From positions 1 to 59,301 of the forward strand of contig JAFVSN010000036.1 of assembly GCA_017503735.1 (NCBI GenBank): 59,301 bases of DNA, given 5' to 3'. Under the pieces are notes generated by a model that was not told where the DNA came from, did not search any database, and saw only the letters and a program-made list of their open reading frames with translations. A program made the position numbers and the translations under genes. Source of the stretch: Lachnospiraceae bacterium. Lineage in GTDB: Bacteria; Bacillota; Clostridia; Lachnospirales; Lachnospiraceae. This document shows positions 42,143 to 51,871 of this stretch, in pieces; position 1 is the stretch's first letter; every line of letters starts with the position of its first letter.

Positions 42143-43120
42143 TTACGGTGTAATGGCAAGCCCCCAGCTTTCGTCCCATTGTTCCACATTCTCTGCCAAG
42201 GTGCAAAAATAAATATCCAACGGCAGAAACCCTATCATCTCTTCTTCATAGGACGATACTGCCTGCATTACAAACCAATCGATTTCTCCATCCTTTATTT
42301 TCTGGATTTCCATCGCCTCTGCTATTAACCCGATCAGACAATCCATCGGCGACCGATTACAAAAACTTTCCAGTTTTTTCAGCAGTCCCTCCACATCATC
42401 TTCCTGATAACTTTGCTTCCAAAAATCGCTCAGATTATAATAAAACGACTCTTCTATGTGTGCCAAACACGCAAAGGAATCTTCCGCCACTGCCTGATTT
42501 GCCAACTTCTCCGCCGTCTCCCAGTCTGCCTCCCCGTTACAATCAAGAATTGAAATTGCTTCATTTAATCGAAAGGGTCTGAATCCGCGTTGTTCCGCCT
42601 CCGCATATGTATTTTCTCCCCGCACTCCCTCTGTGGTTTCGTAACCTTTGTTAATGCGGAACACCTTGGACACGATACTTTTCTCGGCATTTCGCGCTCT
42701 GGTGTAATAAGATGCGAAATAAGCCGTCACAAAATCGCTGGTATCCTTCGGAAAATCCTCCATCCCTATTTCTATTTCTTCCAACTCCTTAGAAGTCTTT
42801 AACTCCGAGCCTCCGATGTCATAGTACTTCACATGGATTCCGTCATAGACATATACCTTATCTTCGATATTCTGAAAATCGGAAATCCCGGACTTCGCAC
42901 TGTATTCATAAAATGTTCCGTTGACTGTAATCCCCGGCTTTTTCGGTCCTTCCGGTTTCTCCGGTTCCTCGGTCGCTTTGTTCCCGGTTTCGTCATATTC
43001 CGTTACTTCACCCGGGGTTCCGCCTCCTTCCCCACAGAATGAACCGTCTTTTTCATTGGCACAACCTCCCACTGCCAGCATCACAAGCACTGCCCCTATC
43101 AGCCATAAGTTTTTCTTCAT
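42143..43120 (-). CDS. Lipoprotein of unknown function
   Basis: This 325-residue protein has a lipoprotein signal peptide with lipobox AVGGC (Cys20), then a Gly/Glu/Pro-rich linker (TEEPEKPEGPKKPG) and a globular domain of about 260 residues that I do not recognise. A predicted start at 43120 follows AAAGGAG. It sits between the binding-protein gene and the M15/ABC/cca operon, each separated by a terminator, so it is probably expressed alone. Confidence 0.75.
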   Translation of the reverse strand: MKKNLWLIGAVLVMLAVGGCANEKDGSFCGEGGGTPGEVTEYDETGNKATEEPEKPEGPKKPGITVNGTFYEYSAKSGISDFQNIEDKVYVYDGIHVKYYDIGGSELKTSKELEEIEIGMEDFPKDTSDFVTAYFASYYTRARNAEKSIVSKVFRINKGYETTEGVRGENTYAEAEQRGFRPFRLNEAISILDCNGEADWETAEKLANQAVAEDSFACLAHIEESFYYNLSDFWKQSYQEDDVEGLLKKLESFCNRSPMDCLIGLIAEAMEIQKIKDGEIDWFVMQAVSSYEEEMIGFLPLDIYFCTLAENVEQWDESWGLAITP

Positions 43121-43217
43121 TTTTCCACTCCTTTCCTGTCTCATTGTTGCATATCACCTATAATACACTTCACCATCGGAAAAAGTTTCATTTTTTTAAA
43201 AGTTCTTTCTCAGAACC

Positions 43218-43253
43218 GAATAAAAAGAAACCATACATTTCTGCATGGTTTCT
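43218..43253 (-). terminator. Terminator of binding-protein gene
   Basis: On the minus strand AGAAACCATGCA pairs with TGTATGGTTTCT (one wobble) across a GAAA loop, followed by TTTTATT. Confidence 0.85.
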
Positions 43254-43266
43254 CCCGTACTTTGTA

Positions 43267-44340
43267 TTATCTTTTATAATAAAAGGATTCTTCCGGCAAT
43301 GCACCGCCCACAGAAGACGGATTCTGCTCAAACAGCACCTGCAGATAAGCTGCTGCTTTTTCCTGCATCTCATTTCCTTCCATTAACACAATATTACAAT
43401 ACGGAATTGCCTTCTTTGCGATTGCCGCCTTGAAAATATCAAACTTTTCGGCTAACGCTGCGGCCTCCTCCACCTGTTCTACCGTGTATGCCGCAGATAC
43501 AACATACTCATCCATAAAGGCATTTACCACATCCGGATTTTCGGTTAAGTACTTGGTGTTTGCCACAACCACGCCGGTCACAACCGTAGTTCCCGGATTT
43601 AACGTTTCCCATTCTTTTGCAACATCCAATGCAATCCGCGCCTTTTCATTGCTGTTTAATACCGTGGTTACATACGGCTGCGGAAGCATTGCCACCGCAT
43701 TTTCCGCCTGAGACAAAATCGTTGCCACTTCCGTTGCTTCCGACTTATACTCCACCGTTACATCCTTACCCGGCTCCATGCCTGCAGACTTTAACAGTTG
43801 ATTTAAGGTATATTCCGGTGTCGTTCCTTTTCCGGTAGAATAAATGGTCTTTCCTCTCAGGTCTTCTACCGTCTGCACCGTTTCTCCGGTTTCTACGATA
43901 TACAATACCCCTAAGGTATTAATTCCCAACATGGTAACCCCGCCCTTAGACTTATTGTAAAGTACGGATGCCAGGTTACACGGTACCGCCGCAATCGGAA
44001 TATCGCCTTTGATAATGCTTGCGGTAATCTCGTCAGCTGCACCGGCAATCGTAAACTTATAGTTATTTGCCGCCGTGCCTGCCTCCGCATCTTCCATCAT
44101 CTTTAACATACCTAATGCCGTCGGCCCTTTCAACGCTCCGATTGCCACATCTACTTTTTCCTTCAACGTCTCCGACTCCCCGGCAGGCTCCTGTGTCTGA
44201 CTGTCATTGTTGCCGGACACTTCTTGTGTCACTTCCGGTGCCTTTGTGGTCTCTGTTTGACTGTTATCTTTCTTTCCGCAACCCGCGAAAAGACACAACA
44301 CAAATACCGCTGTCAATACTAATGCTAATTTCTTTTTCAT
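43267..44340 (-). CDS. ABC substrate-binding lipoprotein, SsuA/NMT1 type
   Basis: This 357-residue protein has a lipobox FAGC at residue 21, a Thr/Gln-rich linker, and a family domain of the nitrate/sulfonate/thiamine-precursor type (VDVAIGALKGPTALGMLKMMEDAE, GDIPIAAVPCNLASVLYNKS, LRGKTIYSTGKGTTPEYTLN, AVAMLPQPYVTTVL). It probably feeds the ABC permease-ATPase fusion encoded 2.3 kb downstream. The substrate is not clear; a sulfonate or related anion is only one option. A near-perfect palindrome lies 68 bp upstream of the start codon. Confidence 0.87.
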   Translation of the reverse strand: MKKKLALVLTAVFVLCLFAGCGKKDNSQTETTKAPEVTQEVSGNNDSQTQEPAGESETLKEKVDVAIGALKGPTALGMLKMMEDAEAGTAANNYKFTIAGAADEITASIIKGDIPIAAVPCNLASVLYNKSKGGVTMLGINTLGVLYIVETGETVQTVEDLRGKTIYSTGKGTTPEYTLNQLLKSAGMEPGKDVTVEYKSEATEVATILSQAENAVAMLPQPYVTTVLNSNEKARIALDVAKEWETLNPGTTVVTGVVVANTKYLTENPDVVNAFMDEYVVSAAYTVEQVEEAAALAEKFDIFKAAIAKKAIPYCNIVLMEGNEMQEKAAAYLQVLFEQNPSSVGGALPEESFYYKR

Positions 44341-44407
44341 ACCATAACCTCTCTTTCTTATGACCGGGAACTGCCCGCATCCTCAGAATAAACTATTTTC
44401 TCACCGT

Positions 44408-44427
44408 TTCCTCGGAATTCCTTGGAA
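44408..44427. promoter_or_regulatory. 20-bp palindrome upstream of ABC binding-protein gene
   Basis: TTCC-NN-GGAATTCC-NN-GGAA is perfectly symmetrical apart from two base pairs on each side. It lies between the LiaF-like gene and the binding-protein gene and may be an operator. No regulator is assigned. Confidence 0.45.
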
Positions 44428-44453
44428 TAGGTGCGAAAGGATCTCTCCTTTCT

Positions 44454-44951
44454 TTAGCGTTCGCCTATCTTAATTTTCACACATGAGCCAATACTCTCCG
44501 CATCTACAAAAACCACCGGAAAACTTTCATCCTCATAGGATGGAACCATGTCGGAAAATCCGCACAGAACTCCTTTTCCTTCCAATTTTACACGTACCAT
44601 CGGCGGCACCTTGATTACGATTTTGCCTCCTAATGCACGCACCTTTACAAAGGTTTCATCGGAAAGGATAGCCTCACTTAAATCCAGTTCCGTAGAGGAT
44701 GCTGCCGTAATGACCTCTACCCCGGAAACCTCTTCTCCCTCTAAGCAAATCTCCCGTAAGCCGAGGCAGGAAAGAAAACGCTTCGATTCGTTTTCCTCGT
44801 TGTCCTCCTCCAAGCGGGTCGCCAGACGGGTCAACACCTTTTTTGCCGCCATTACCGCACCGTACACCGCCACAGCAAACGTCGCCAAACGAAACAAGCT
44901 TCCGATCAGTGAACATTTTTTCTCTTTTACTACTACAACCTCATCTTTCAT
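44454..44951 (-). CDS. LiaF-like C-terminal domain protein
   Basis: This 165-residue protein has one short hydrophobic segment near residues 17-35 and a C-terminal part with the LiaF/cell-wall-stress pattern STELDLSEAILSDETFVKVRALGGKIVIKVPPMVRVKLEGKGVLCG. LiaF proteins restrain LiaS-type kinases. This one lacks the usual run of four N-terminal helices, so it is a short variant. It is the last gene of a kinase/regulator operon and may modulate it. The start at 44951 follows GGAAAGGAG. Confidence 0.7.
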   Translation of the reverse strand: MKDEVVVVKEKKCSLIGSLFRLATFAVAVYGAVMAAKKVLTRLATRLEEDNEENESKRFLSCLGLREICLEGEEVSGVEVITAASSTELDLSEAILSDETFVKVRALGGKIVIKVPPMVRVKLEGKGVLCGFSDMVPSYEDESFPVVFVDAESIGSCVKIKIGER

Positions 44952-45012
44952 CTTTGTACTCCTTTCCTTTCCCACCCATGTGCATCCCACGGGGTGAAAT
45001 CATATGGGCCAA

Positions 45013-45702
45013 TCATGCTTTAAACCGGTATCCCACGCCCCATATGGTTTCGATGTATTGTGGGTTTGCCGTATCGGTTTCTATCTTTTCCCGCACCTTT
45101 TTAATATGCACCGTAACCGTAGCAATATCTCCTACGGAGTCCATATCCCAAATGGCACGGAACAGTTCATCCTTGGAAAATACACGATTCGGATTCTCCG
45201 CCAGATATGTCAATAAATCAAACTCCTTTGTGGTAAACGCCTTTTCTTCCCCGTTCACAAAAACGCGACGGGCCGTTTTATCGATTCGAAGCCCTCGTGT
45301 TTCCACCACTTTGTTTTCACGAATCCCGCTGCCAACCAAACGCTCATACCGCTGAAGATGGGCTTTCACTCTTGCAACCAATTCGCTTGGGCTGAAGGGT
45401 TTTGTCATATAATCATCCGCACCGAGACCAAGGCCACGGATTTTATCCACCTCATCCTTTTTCGCAGAAACCATCAAAATCGGAATGTCTTTCGCCTCAC
45501 GGATTGTCTTACAGATTTCAAAACCGTCGCTTCCCGGCAACATTAAATCCAAAACAACCAGGTTAAAATCTTCCTCTAACGCTGCCTTCTTTCCTTTTAT
45601 GCCATCCTCTGCAATGGTCACCTCATAACCGGAAAGCTCCAGATAGTCCCGCTCCAGTTCCGCAATTGCAGTTTCATCCTCAATAATCAAAATCCTTGCC
45701 AT
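45013..45702 (-). CDS. OmpR-family response regulator
   Basis: This 229-residue protein has a receiver domain with phosphorylation site Asp52 (LVVLDLMLPG) and the conserved Lys in TKPFSP, and a C-terminal winged helix DNA-binding domain (TTKEFDLLTYLAENPNRVFSK...VTVHIKKVREKI). It is the partner of the histidine kinase 24 bp upstream. Target genes are not known; the adjacent LiaF-like gene suggests an envelope-stress role. Confidence 0.93.
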   Translation of the reverse strand: MARILIIEDETAIAELERDYLELSGYEVTIAEDGIKGKKAALEEDFNLVVLDLMLPGSDGFEICKTIREAKDIPILMVSAKKDEVDKIRGLGLGADDYMTKPFSPSELVARVKAHLQRYERLVGSGIRENKVVETRGLRIDKTARRVFVNGEEKAFTTKEFDLLTYLAENPNRVFSKDELFRAIWDMDSVGDIATVTVHIKKVREKIETDTANPQYIETIWGVGYRFKA

Positions 45703-45726
45703 ACTTCCTCCTTTCCACAGAACACG

Positions 45727-47262
45727 CTATGCTTTGATTCCGTCTAAACCGCGGTATGCCTGTGGTTTTCTTTGTTCCTTACCGTCCTTCCGCACTTTTA
45801 TCAAAGTAAACGAAATGGTAGTACCTTCCCCTTCTTCGCTTTTTGCATCAATGGTACCGCCATGGTCCTCCACAATCTGTTTTACGATTGCCAGTCCCAG
45901 ACCGGAACCTCCCTTCCCCGTATTTCTGGAAGTATCCCCTCTATAAAACCGCTCAAAAACATGCGGCAAATCTTTTTTCGGAATCCCTGCTCCGGTATCC
46001 CGGATTTCCGTCCGGATATACTCTTTCTCATCCGAAAGCGAGACGGTAATCTCTCCGCTTTCTTTGGATAAGTATTTTACCGCATTTCCGATAATATTCA
46101 TTGTAATACGTTTTAGCTGTTCACGGTCGGCATATACCTCATCCTCTTCCGTCAAACAGTCTGTTAACGTAATCCGGATATTCTTTTGCTCCAGTTCCGG
46201 CTCATCTTCCGCAATACAATCGGAAAAAAAGTCTTTTAAACGAACTTTCTCAAAATAATACGGATAAGATTTACAGTCAATCTTCGTATAAAGCGCCAGT
46301 TCCTCCACCATACGTGTCATGTCTTCCGCTTTACTCCGTATGGTACGTAAATACTTCTCCTGTTTTTCCGGTGTGTCCGCCACACCGTCCATCATTCCTT
46401 CCGCATACCCTTTAATGGTAGTAAGCGGTGTCTTTAAGTCGTGAGAAATATTTCCGATCAGATTTCGTAAATCCTCTTCGTATTGCACCCGGGTATCGAT
46501 TTCTGTTTTCAAATGTGCACGCATTTCTTCAAAATCCGCACTAAGTTCTCCGATTTCATCCTCTCCGGTTTTTTCCAGGCGAAAATCCAAATCCCCTTCT
46601 CTCACCCGGCGCGTTGCCTGTTTTAATTTATTAATCGGCTTTATTATTCCCGCATAAAGCCAGAGAATCAAAAACAAACCGGTAATTAAGAATACAATAA
46701 TCATTGAACCGATTGCCTGCATCAAAGAAGTCCTCGTCTGCGGCATCAGCGTATTTACGTCCGAAATAATATATACACTGCCGTTTTCATCGTCGGAAAA
46801 CAAAAAATCCTGCTGTTTTACCAAATAGGGAATCCTTCCGCTGATATATAGCCCTCCGTCCACGTTGGCTTGATAGGAGCCGTATTCCGGCAAGGAATCC
46901 TCTACCATTTCATACAAGTCTTCATTTCCGCAGTATACCAGTGTCGTTCCCTTTTGCACTACCAAAAAGGCTTGTCTTTTTTCCAGACGCTCATTCAATT
47001 TCTGCAAATATGCTTCATCCAGCAATTTGTCCGGCTTACTTCGCGTCATCGTTTTCAATTCGTTATAAGTCCCCCGTGTCAGTCGGTTTAATACCTCTAC
47101 CGGGTTTTGCAATGCCTGCAACGTGCTTACTTCTGTTTCATACGCCTGTTGCATGACATTTGCCTGATATTTAATGATTATGAATCCGAAGCTTATGAGA
47201 AGAAGAATCGGAAACACCGTCATAAGCATAAACATCACAATAAGACGTTTTCGAAAATCCAT
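45727..47262 (-). CDS. Sensor histidine kinase
   Basis: This 511-residue kinase has two membrane helices (about 8-30 and 183-204) around a roughly 150-residue extracellular domain, a HAMP linker, a HisKA domain with His274 (NISHDLKTPLTT), and an ATPase domain with N, G1 and G2 boxes (NIIGNAVKY, DTGAGIPK, GGSGLGLAIV). It phosphorylates the adjacent OmpR-type regulator. The extracellular domain gives no clue to the ligand. The ribosome binding site is AAGGAGG. Confidence 0.93.
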   Translation of the reverse strand: MDFRKRLIVMFMLMTVFPILLLISFGFIIIKYQANVMQQAYETEVSTLQALQNPVEVLNRLTRGTYNELKTMTRSKPDKLLDEAYLQKLNERLEKRQAFLVVQKGTTLVYCGNEDLYEMVEDSLPEYGSYQANVDGGLYISGRIPYLVKQQDFLFSDDENGSVYIISDVNTLMPQTRTSLMQAIGSMIIVFLITGLFLILWLYAGIIKPINKLKQATRRVREGDLDFRLEKTGEDEIGELSADFEEMRAHLKTEIDTRVQYEEDLRNLIGNISHDLKTPLTTIKGYAEGMMDGVADTPEKQEKYLRTIRSKAEDMTRMVEELALYTKIDCKSYPYYFEKVRLKDFFSDCIAEDEPELEQKNIRITLTDCLTEEDEVYADREQLKRITMNIIGNAVKYLSKESGEITVSLSDEKEYIRTEIRDTGAGIPKKDLPHVFERFYRGDTSRNTGKGGSGLGLAIVKQIVEDHGGTIDAKSEEGEGTTISFTLIKVRKDGKEQRKPQAYRGLDGIKA

Positions 47263-47290
47263 GACAGCCTCCTTCCAAACCTATGCTTCC

Positions 47291-48103
47291 TTAGAAGTTC
47301 TGTGCCCGGAACTCGTTCGGTGTGATTCCCTCCAACCGTTTAAAATTGTAACAGTAATAGCTGACATCACGAATGCCTACCATTTGACCCACTGCCGCAA
47401 TTTTCATGCTGCGATCGGCCAGATATCTTTTGGAAATCTGAATTCTGCGTCTTGTAATATACTCAAACGGACGCATGGAAAACGCTTCCTTAAAGGTACG
47501 GCACAAGTGCTGCGGTGTAATGTTCAGAACATTTGCCAAATCCTGCAATGTCATCTGCTCCGTAATGTGTTCGTCGATATAATCCAACAGCGGAAGCAAT
47601 CTCTGCTTTCCCTTCGTCTGCGGCTGTGCCAGCTCATGCTGCAACATATAAAACTCCATCAGCAAATCATAAATGTGCACCGAACTACGCTCCATACCGT
47701 TCAAACGGTCGTTCTTCAATTCTGTCAAAATCTGACGCATAATACGTTCAAAACGGGAAGTGTCCATTCCGTTTAACACGGTAGCATCCTTGATTCCCAT
47801 GCATTCCAAAGCCTGTGGCATTCCTTCTCCGGCCAGATGAATCCAGCTGGTAACCCATTTCCCTTTTCCGTAATAGCGATGCTCCCGTCCTTCCGGAAGA
47901 TAAAACACACAGCCTTGCTCTAACTGGAATATCTTTCCTTCCGTTTCCAATACACCTTCGCCTTCCACACAAAAGATAAACTGTGGCAGACAATATCCGG
48001 TTTCTCTCACAATCGGACACTGCTCCTTATTCAATCCGATTGCAGGGGTCTGAAACAACAACTTTGACTTTCCGATGTTCGGAAATACTGCTTCCGGCTT
48101 CAT
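47291..48103 (-). CDS. AraC-family transcriptional regulator
   Basis: This 270-residue protein has an N-terminal cupin domain (FCVEGEGVLETEGKIFQLEQGCVFYLPEGREHRYYG) and a C-terminal AraC DNA-binding domain with two helix-turn-helices (LQDLANVLNITPQHLCRTF and VGQMVGIRDVSYYCYNFKRL). Such regulators usually control sugar genes. The start at 48103 is favoured because GGAGG sits six bases upstream; an ATG two codons earlier abuts that site. It lies 19 bp after asnS and 28 bp before the kinase gene, so read-through transcription is possible. Confidence 0.88.
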   Translation of the reverse strand: MKPEAVFPNIGKSKLLFQTPAIGLNKEQCPIVRETGYCLPQFIFCVEGEGVLETEGKIFQLEQGCVFYLPEGREHRYYGKGKWVTSWIHLAGEGMPQALECMGIKDATVLNGMDTSRFERIMRQILTELKNDRLNGMERSSVHIYDLLMEFYMLQHELAQPQTKGKQRLLPLLDYIDEHITEQMTLQDLANVLNITPQHLCRTFKEAFSMRPFEYITRRRIQISKRYLADRSMKIAAVGQMVGIRDVSYYCYNFKRLEGITPNEFRAQNF

Positions 48104-48122
48104 ACGCATCCTCCTCTTTTGT

Positions 48123-49514
48123 TTATAAATCGCAGGTTCCTACGGTTCTCGGGAACGGCACTACATCACGAATGTTGCCGATACCGGTCAAATACATCAC
48201 GCAACGTTCAAATCCGAGACCGAATCCGGCATGTCTTGCGGAACCGTATTTACGCAAATCCAGATAAAAATCATAGTCCTCCGGATTTAACTTAAGTTCT
48301 TCCATTCTCTTATAAAGCTTATCGTAGTCATCCTCTCTCTGGCTGCCTCCGATGATTTCACCGATGCCCGGCACCAAAAGATCCATTGCCGCAACGGTCT
48401 TGTTATCCTCATTCATCTTCATATAAAATGCCTTGATATCCTTCGGGTAATCCGTTACGAATACCGGCTTTTTAAATACCTGCTCGGTCAGATAACGCTC
48501 ATGCTCCGTCTGTAAATCACAGCCCCAGCTTACCTTATAATCGAAGTTATCATTGTTCTTCTCTAAAATCTCAATGGCCTCGGTATAGGTAACATGACCG
48601 AACTCAGCGTTTGCCACATGGTTCAAACGCTCAATAAGACCCTTATCCACAAAGCTGTTAAAGAAATTCATCTCTTCCGGTGCATTCTCAAGCACATACT
48701 TAATGATATACTTAATCATACTCTCCGCAAGCATCATATCATCCTTTAAATCCGCAAAAGCGATTTCCGGCTCAATCATCCAGAACTCCGCCGCATGACG
48801 GGTGGTGTTGGAATTCTCCGCACGGAAGGTCGGTCCGAAGGTATAAATGTTACGGAATGCCATGGCATAGGTCTCACCGTTTAACTGACCGCTTACGGTA
48901 AGGTTCGTGGACTTTCCGAAGAAATCCTTTGTATAATCTACGGAACCGTCCGGATTCTTCGGCACGTTTTCCATATCCATGGTGGTAACACGGAACATCT
49001 CACCCGCGCCCTCACAGTCACTGCCGGTAATAAGCGGCGTGTGTACATAAACAAAGTCTCTCTCCTGGAAAAACTTATGAATCGCATAAGCAATCAAAGA
49101 ACGTACACGAAATACTGCCTGGAATGTATTGGTACGCGGACGAAGATGGGTCATGGTACGCAAAAACTCTAAGGTGTGACGCTTCTTCTGGAGCGGATAA
49201 TCCGGCGTGGAAGTTCCCTCTACAACTACCTCTTCTGCCTGAATCTCGAACGGCTGCTTTGCATCCGGAGTAGCAACCAGCTCACCGGTTACGATAATTG
49301 CGGAACCTACGTTAAGCTTGGAAACCTCCGCGAAATTGTCCATGGTATCATGATATACAATCTGCAATGTCTCAAAAAAAGTACCGTCATTCATTACGAT
49401 AAAGCCGAATGCCTTGGAATCTCTGACACTTCTTACCCAGCCTCCGACCGTCACTTTTTTTCCTAAATACTGCTCTCTGTTGCGATACAACTCTCTTACT
49501 GTTACCAAATCCAT
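48123..49514 (-). CDS. asnS: Asparaginyl-tRNA synthetase
   Basis: This 463-residue class IIb synthetase has an N-terminal OB fold ([34 protein letters not shown]), motif 1 around [27 protein letters not shown], motif 2 [25 protein letters not shown] and motif 3 [15 protein letters not shown]. It attaches asparagine to tRNA-Asn; a tRNA-Asn gene lies at 58.8 kb. The start at 49514 follows GGAAGGAG; a GGCGGAG/CTCCGCC stem sits just before that site. It is probably co-transcribed with the aminotransferase gene upstream. Confidence 0.95.
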   Translation of the reverse strand: MDLVTVRELYRNREQYLGKKVTVGGWVRSVRDSKAFGFIVMNDGTFFETLQIVYHDTMDNFAEVSKLNVGSAIIVTGELVATPDAKQPFEIQAEEVVVEGTSTPDYPLQKKRHTLEFLRTMTHLRPRTNTFQAVFRVRSLIAYAIHKFFQERDFVYVHTPLITGSDCEGAGEMFRVTTMDMENVPKNPDGSVDYTKDFFGKSTNLTVSGQLNGETYAMAFRNIYTFGPTFRAENSNTTRHAAEFWMIEPEIAFADLKDDMMLAESMIKYIIKYVLENAPEEMNFFNSFVDKGLIERLNHVANAEFGHVTYTEAIEILEKNNDNFDYKVSWGCDLQTEHERYLTEQVFKKPVFVTDYPKDIKAFYMKMNEDNKTVAAMDLLVPGIGEIIGGSQREDDYDKLYKRMEELKLNPEDYDFYLDLRKYGSARHAGFGLGFERCVMYLTGIGNIRDVVPFPRTVGTCDL

Positions 49515-49611
49515 TTTATTCTCCTTCCGGCGGAGCTTCTCCGCCATTTCATTCTTCATTTTCCATTGTCATCCAATCTGTTCCGAATGACATATCCGGC
49601 ACGGAATCCGT

Positions 49612-50802
49612 TTACTTTCCGTACTCTTTCGCAAGCTTCTCAAATAACGGCAACGCTCTCTCTACCTGCTCGGTCTTTACACAGTAGGAAATGCGGAGGA
49701 ATCCCGGACAACCGAAATCCGTTCCCGGAACTAAAAGCAAATCGTACTTTTTCGCACGCTCACAGAAGGCTCTCTCGTCAGCTTCCAACGCCTGCGGGAA
49801 CAAATAGAATGCACCCTGCGGCTTTACCACATTGTAACCGAAGGAAGTCATTCCTTCGTATAACAAATCACGGTTTTTCTGATAAATGGAAATATCGGAA
49901 GTCTCTTCCGCACATTTTGCCGCCACACGCTGGAACATACTCGGTGCATTTACATAACCGAGAATTCTGCCCGCACCGCAAACCGCAGCATACGCATCCT
50001 GCCAGTCTTCCATCTCACACGGTACCACAATATATCCGATACGTTCTCCCGGCAGGGAAAGAGACTTACTGTAGGAATAGCATACAAAGGTATTCTTATA
50101 ATATTTGGTCACATACGGAATCTCCACGCCGTCATAAGCGATTTCACGATACGGCTCATCGGAAATCAGGTAAATGGCATGTCCGTACTCTTTTTCTTTT
50201 TCCGCAAGAAGTGCGGTCAGACGTTGAATCGTTTCTTCGGAGTACACCGCACCGGACGGATTGTTCGGGGAATTGATCACAACGCCCTTCGTCTTTTCAT
50301 TGATACGCTTTTCAAACTCTTCGAAATTAATCTGGAAACTCTCCGTATCCGCCGGCACAATCACACACTTTGCACCTGCGCCCTTTTCAATAAAGCAGGC
50401 ATACTCCGGAAAGAACGGAGCAAATACGATGAACTCGTCTCCCGGTACGGTAAGTGCCTTAAACACGATACTGATGGCTGCTGCCGCTCCTACCGTCATG
50501 TACAAGTTGTCCTTTGTGAAATTTGTACCGAATCTGCGGTTAATGGATGCGGAAATGGCATCACGTACAAAGTCCGCTCCCTGGGCACTGGTATACCCGT
50601 GAAGAACCGCCGGATTCTCGGACTGAATAATATCAAGTAATGTCTTTGTTACCGTCTCCGGAGCCGGCACATTCGGATTGCCGATACTGAAGTCAAAAAT
50701 ATTCTCTCTTCCTACAATTTTGGCACGCTGGTTGCCGTATTCAAAAATTTCTCTGATTGTGGAACGCTTTTTCCCAAGCTCCACCATTGCTTCTGCTAAC
50801 AT
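49612..50802 (-). CDS. PLP-dependent aminotransferase, class I/II
   Basis: This 396-residue enzyme has the class I fold: DFSIGNPNVPAP near the N-terminus, HGYTSAQG, VVINSPNNPSGAVYS, YLISDEPYREIAYDG and the PLP Lys in CYSYSKSLSLPGERIGY. It moves amino groups between amino acids and keto acids, with specificity in the Asp/aromatic range not resolvable here. The start at 50802 follows AAAGGAAG. It is upstream of asnS on the same strand with a consensus promoter and could supply aspartate-family amino acids, which is inference. Confidence 0.9.
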   Translation of the reverse strand: MLAEAMVELGKKRSTIREIFEYGNQRAKIVGRENIFDFSIGNPNVPAPETVTKTLLDIIQSENPAVLHGYTSAQGADFVRDAISASINRRFGTNFTKDNLYMTVGAAAAISIVFKALTVPGDEFIVFAPFFPEYACFIEKGAGAKCVIVPADTESFQINFEEFEKRINEKTKGVVINSPNNPSGAVYSEETIQRLTALLAEKEKEYGHAIYLISDEPYREIAYDGVEIPYVTKYYKNTFVCYSYSKSLSLPGERIGYIVVPCEMEDWQDAYAAVCGAGRILGYVNAPSMFQRVAAKCAEETSDISIYQKNRDLLYEGMTSFGYNVVKPQGAFYLFPQALEADERAFCERAKKYDLLLVPGTDFGCPGFLRISYCVKTEQVERALPLFEKLAKEYGK

Positions 50803-50835
50803 ACTTACGCTTCCTTTCAATAAATATCCAATGAT

Positions 50836-50864
50836 ATAATACCACGAAACAAAGGACGATGCAA
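50836..50864 (-). promoter_or_regulatory. Promoter of aminotransferase gene
   Basis: On the minus strand TTGCAT and TATTAT are separated by 17 bp, about 34 bp before the start codon. Confidence 0.75.
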
Positions 50865-50928
50865 CAAAAATATTAATTTTCTTATGTAAGACCTTTTCTG
50901 CCCGCTTCCATGGAACCTTTCAAGATAT

Positions 50929-50957
50929 TTGCTATTTTCCTCGAAATATGATATACT
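50929..50957 (+). promoter_or_regulatory. Promoter of esterase gene
   Basis: TTGCTA and TATACT are separated by 17 bp, about 66 bp before the ATG at 51024. It is divergent from the aminotransferase promoter. Confidence 0.7.
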
Positions 50958-51023
50958 ATTTTGCAATAGATATGCCTTACATAAGGATATAAATCACTTG
51001 CTGAATTAAAGGAGGAGTTTCCT

Positions 51024-51854
51024 ATGATAATGAACGGAATTACCGTCGAATTCGAATGTCCGCTTTCTTCCTATGAAAAGAGAGACGATGTGACTTATCC
51101 GGAAGTCATACATGAAACTTATTTTTCTACCACCACAGGCTTAGACCGAGGTGCCAACGTAGTACTTCCGCCAAACTATGATACCTCCAAAAAATACCCG
51201 GTGCTTTACTTGTTACACGGCATTTTCGGTGATGAATATGTTCACCTTCGGGACGGCGATCGCAAACTATTGGAATTATTGGGAAACCTTACCGCAGACG
51301 GTCTTTGTGAAAAAATGGTTGTGGTACTTCCTCACATGTACGCCACCTCCGATCCGAATCAGCAACCGGCCTTCAATCCGGAAGCCGTAAAACCGTATGA
51401 CAATTTTATCAACGATTTAGTTACAGACTTAATGCCGTTTATCGAAAGCAAGTATTCTGTTTTCACCGACCGGGAACACCGGGCAATTGCCGGATTCTCC
51501 ATGGGCGGACGGGAGACTTTGTTTATCGGATTTACCCGTCCGGATTTATTTGACTACGTGGGGGCCATCGCACCGGCTCCGGGTGCTACTCCGGCTCAGG
51601 ACTGGGCTATGACTCATCCGGGACAGATGCAGGAACACGAAATGACCTTTGCCGGCAAAGAATACGCCGCCAAATTAGTTATGGTATGTTGCGGCAGCAA
51701 CGACGGCACGGTCGGTCAGTTCCCGCTTGGTTACCACAAGATTCTGGAAACCAACCATGTTCCTCATACCTGGTTTGAGATTCCGGGAGCAGAACATAAT
51801 GCAACCGCAATCCGTCCGGGCTTGTACAATTACTTACGCGCAATTTTTAAATAA
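51024..51854 (+). CDS. CE1/feruloyl-esterase-like alpha/beta hydrolase
   Basis: This 276-residue protein has an alpha/beta hydrolase fold with YPVLYLLHGIFGDEY, the nucleophile elbow AGFSMGGRE (Ser159), a probable Asp227 in CCGSNDGT and His258 in IPGAEHNA. It resembles the esterase D / CE1 group that removes acyl or feruloyl groups from xylan side chains. No signal peptide is present, so it acts in the cytoplasm, which would suit deacylation of imported xylo-oligosaccharides. A strong AAAGGAGG precedes the start. The next gene begins 17 bp later. Confidence 0.87.
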   Translation: MIMNGITVEFECPLSSYEKRDDVTYPEVIHETYFSTTTGLDRGANVVLPPNYDTSKKYPVLYLLHGIFGDEYVHLRDGDRKLLELLGNLTADGLCEKMVVVLPHMYATSDPNQQPAFNPEAVKPYDNFINDLVTDLMPFIESKYSVFTDREHRAIAGFSMGGRETLFIGFTRPDLFDYVGAIAPAPGATPAQDWAMTHPGQMQEHEMTFAGKEYAAKLVMVCCGSNDGTVGQFPLGYHKILETNHVPHTWFEIPGAEHNATAIRPGLYNYLRAIFK

Positions 51855-51871
51855 GCGCAAGGAGTGTTCCC

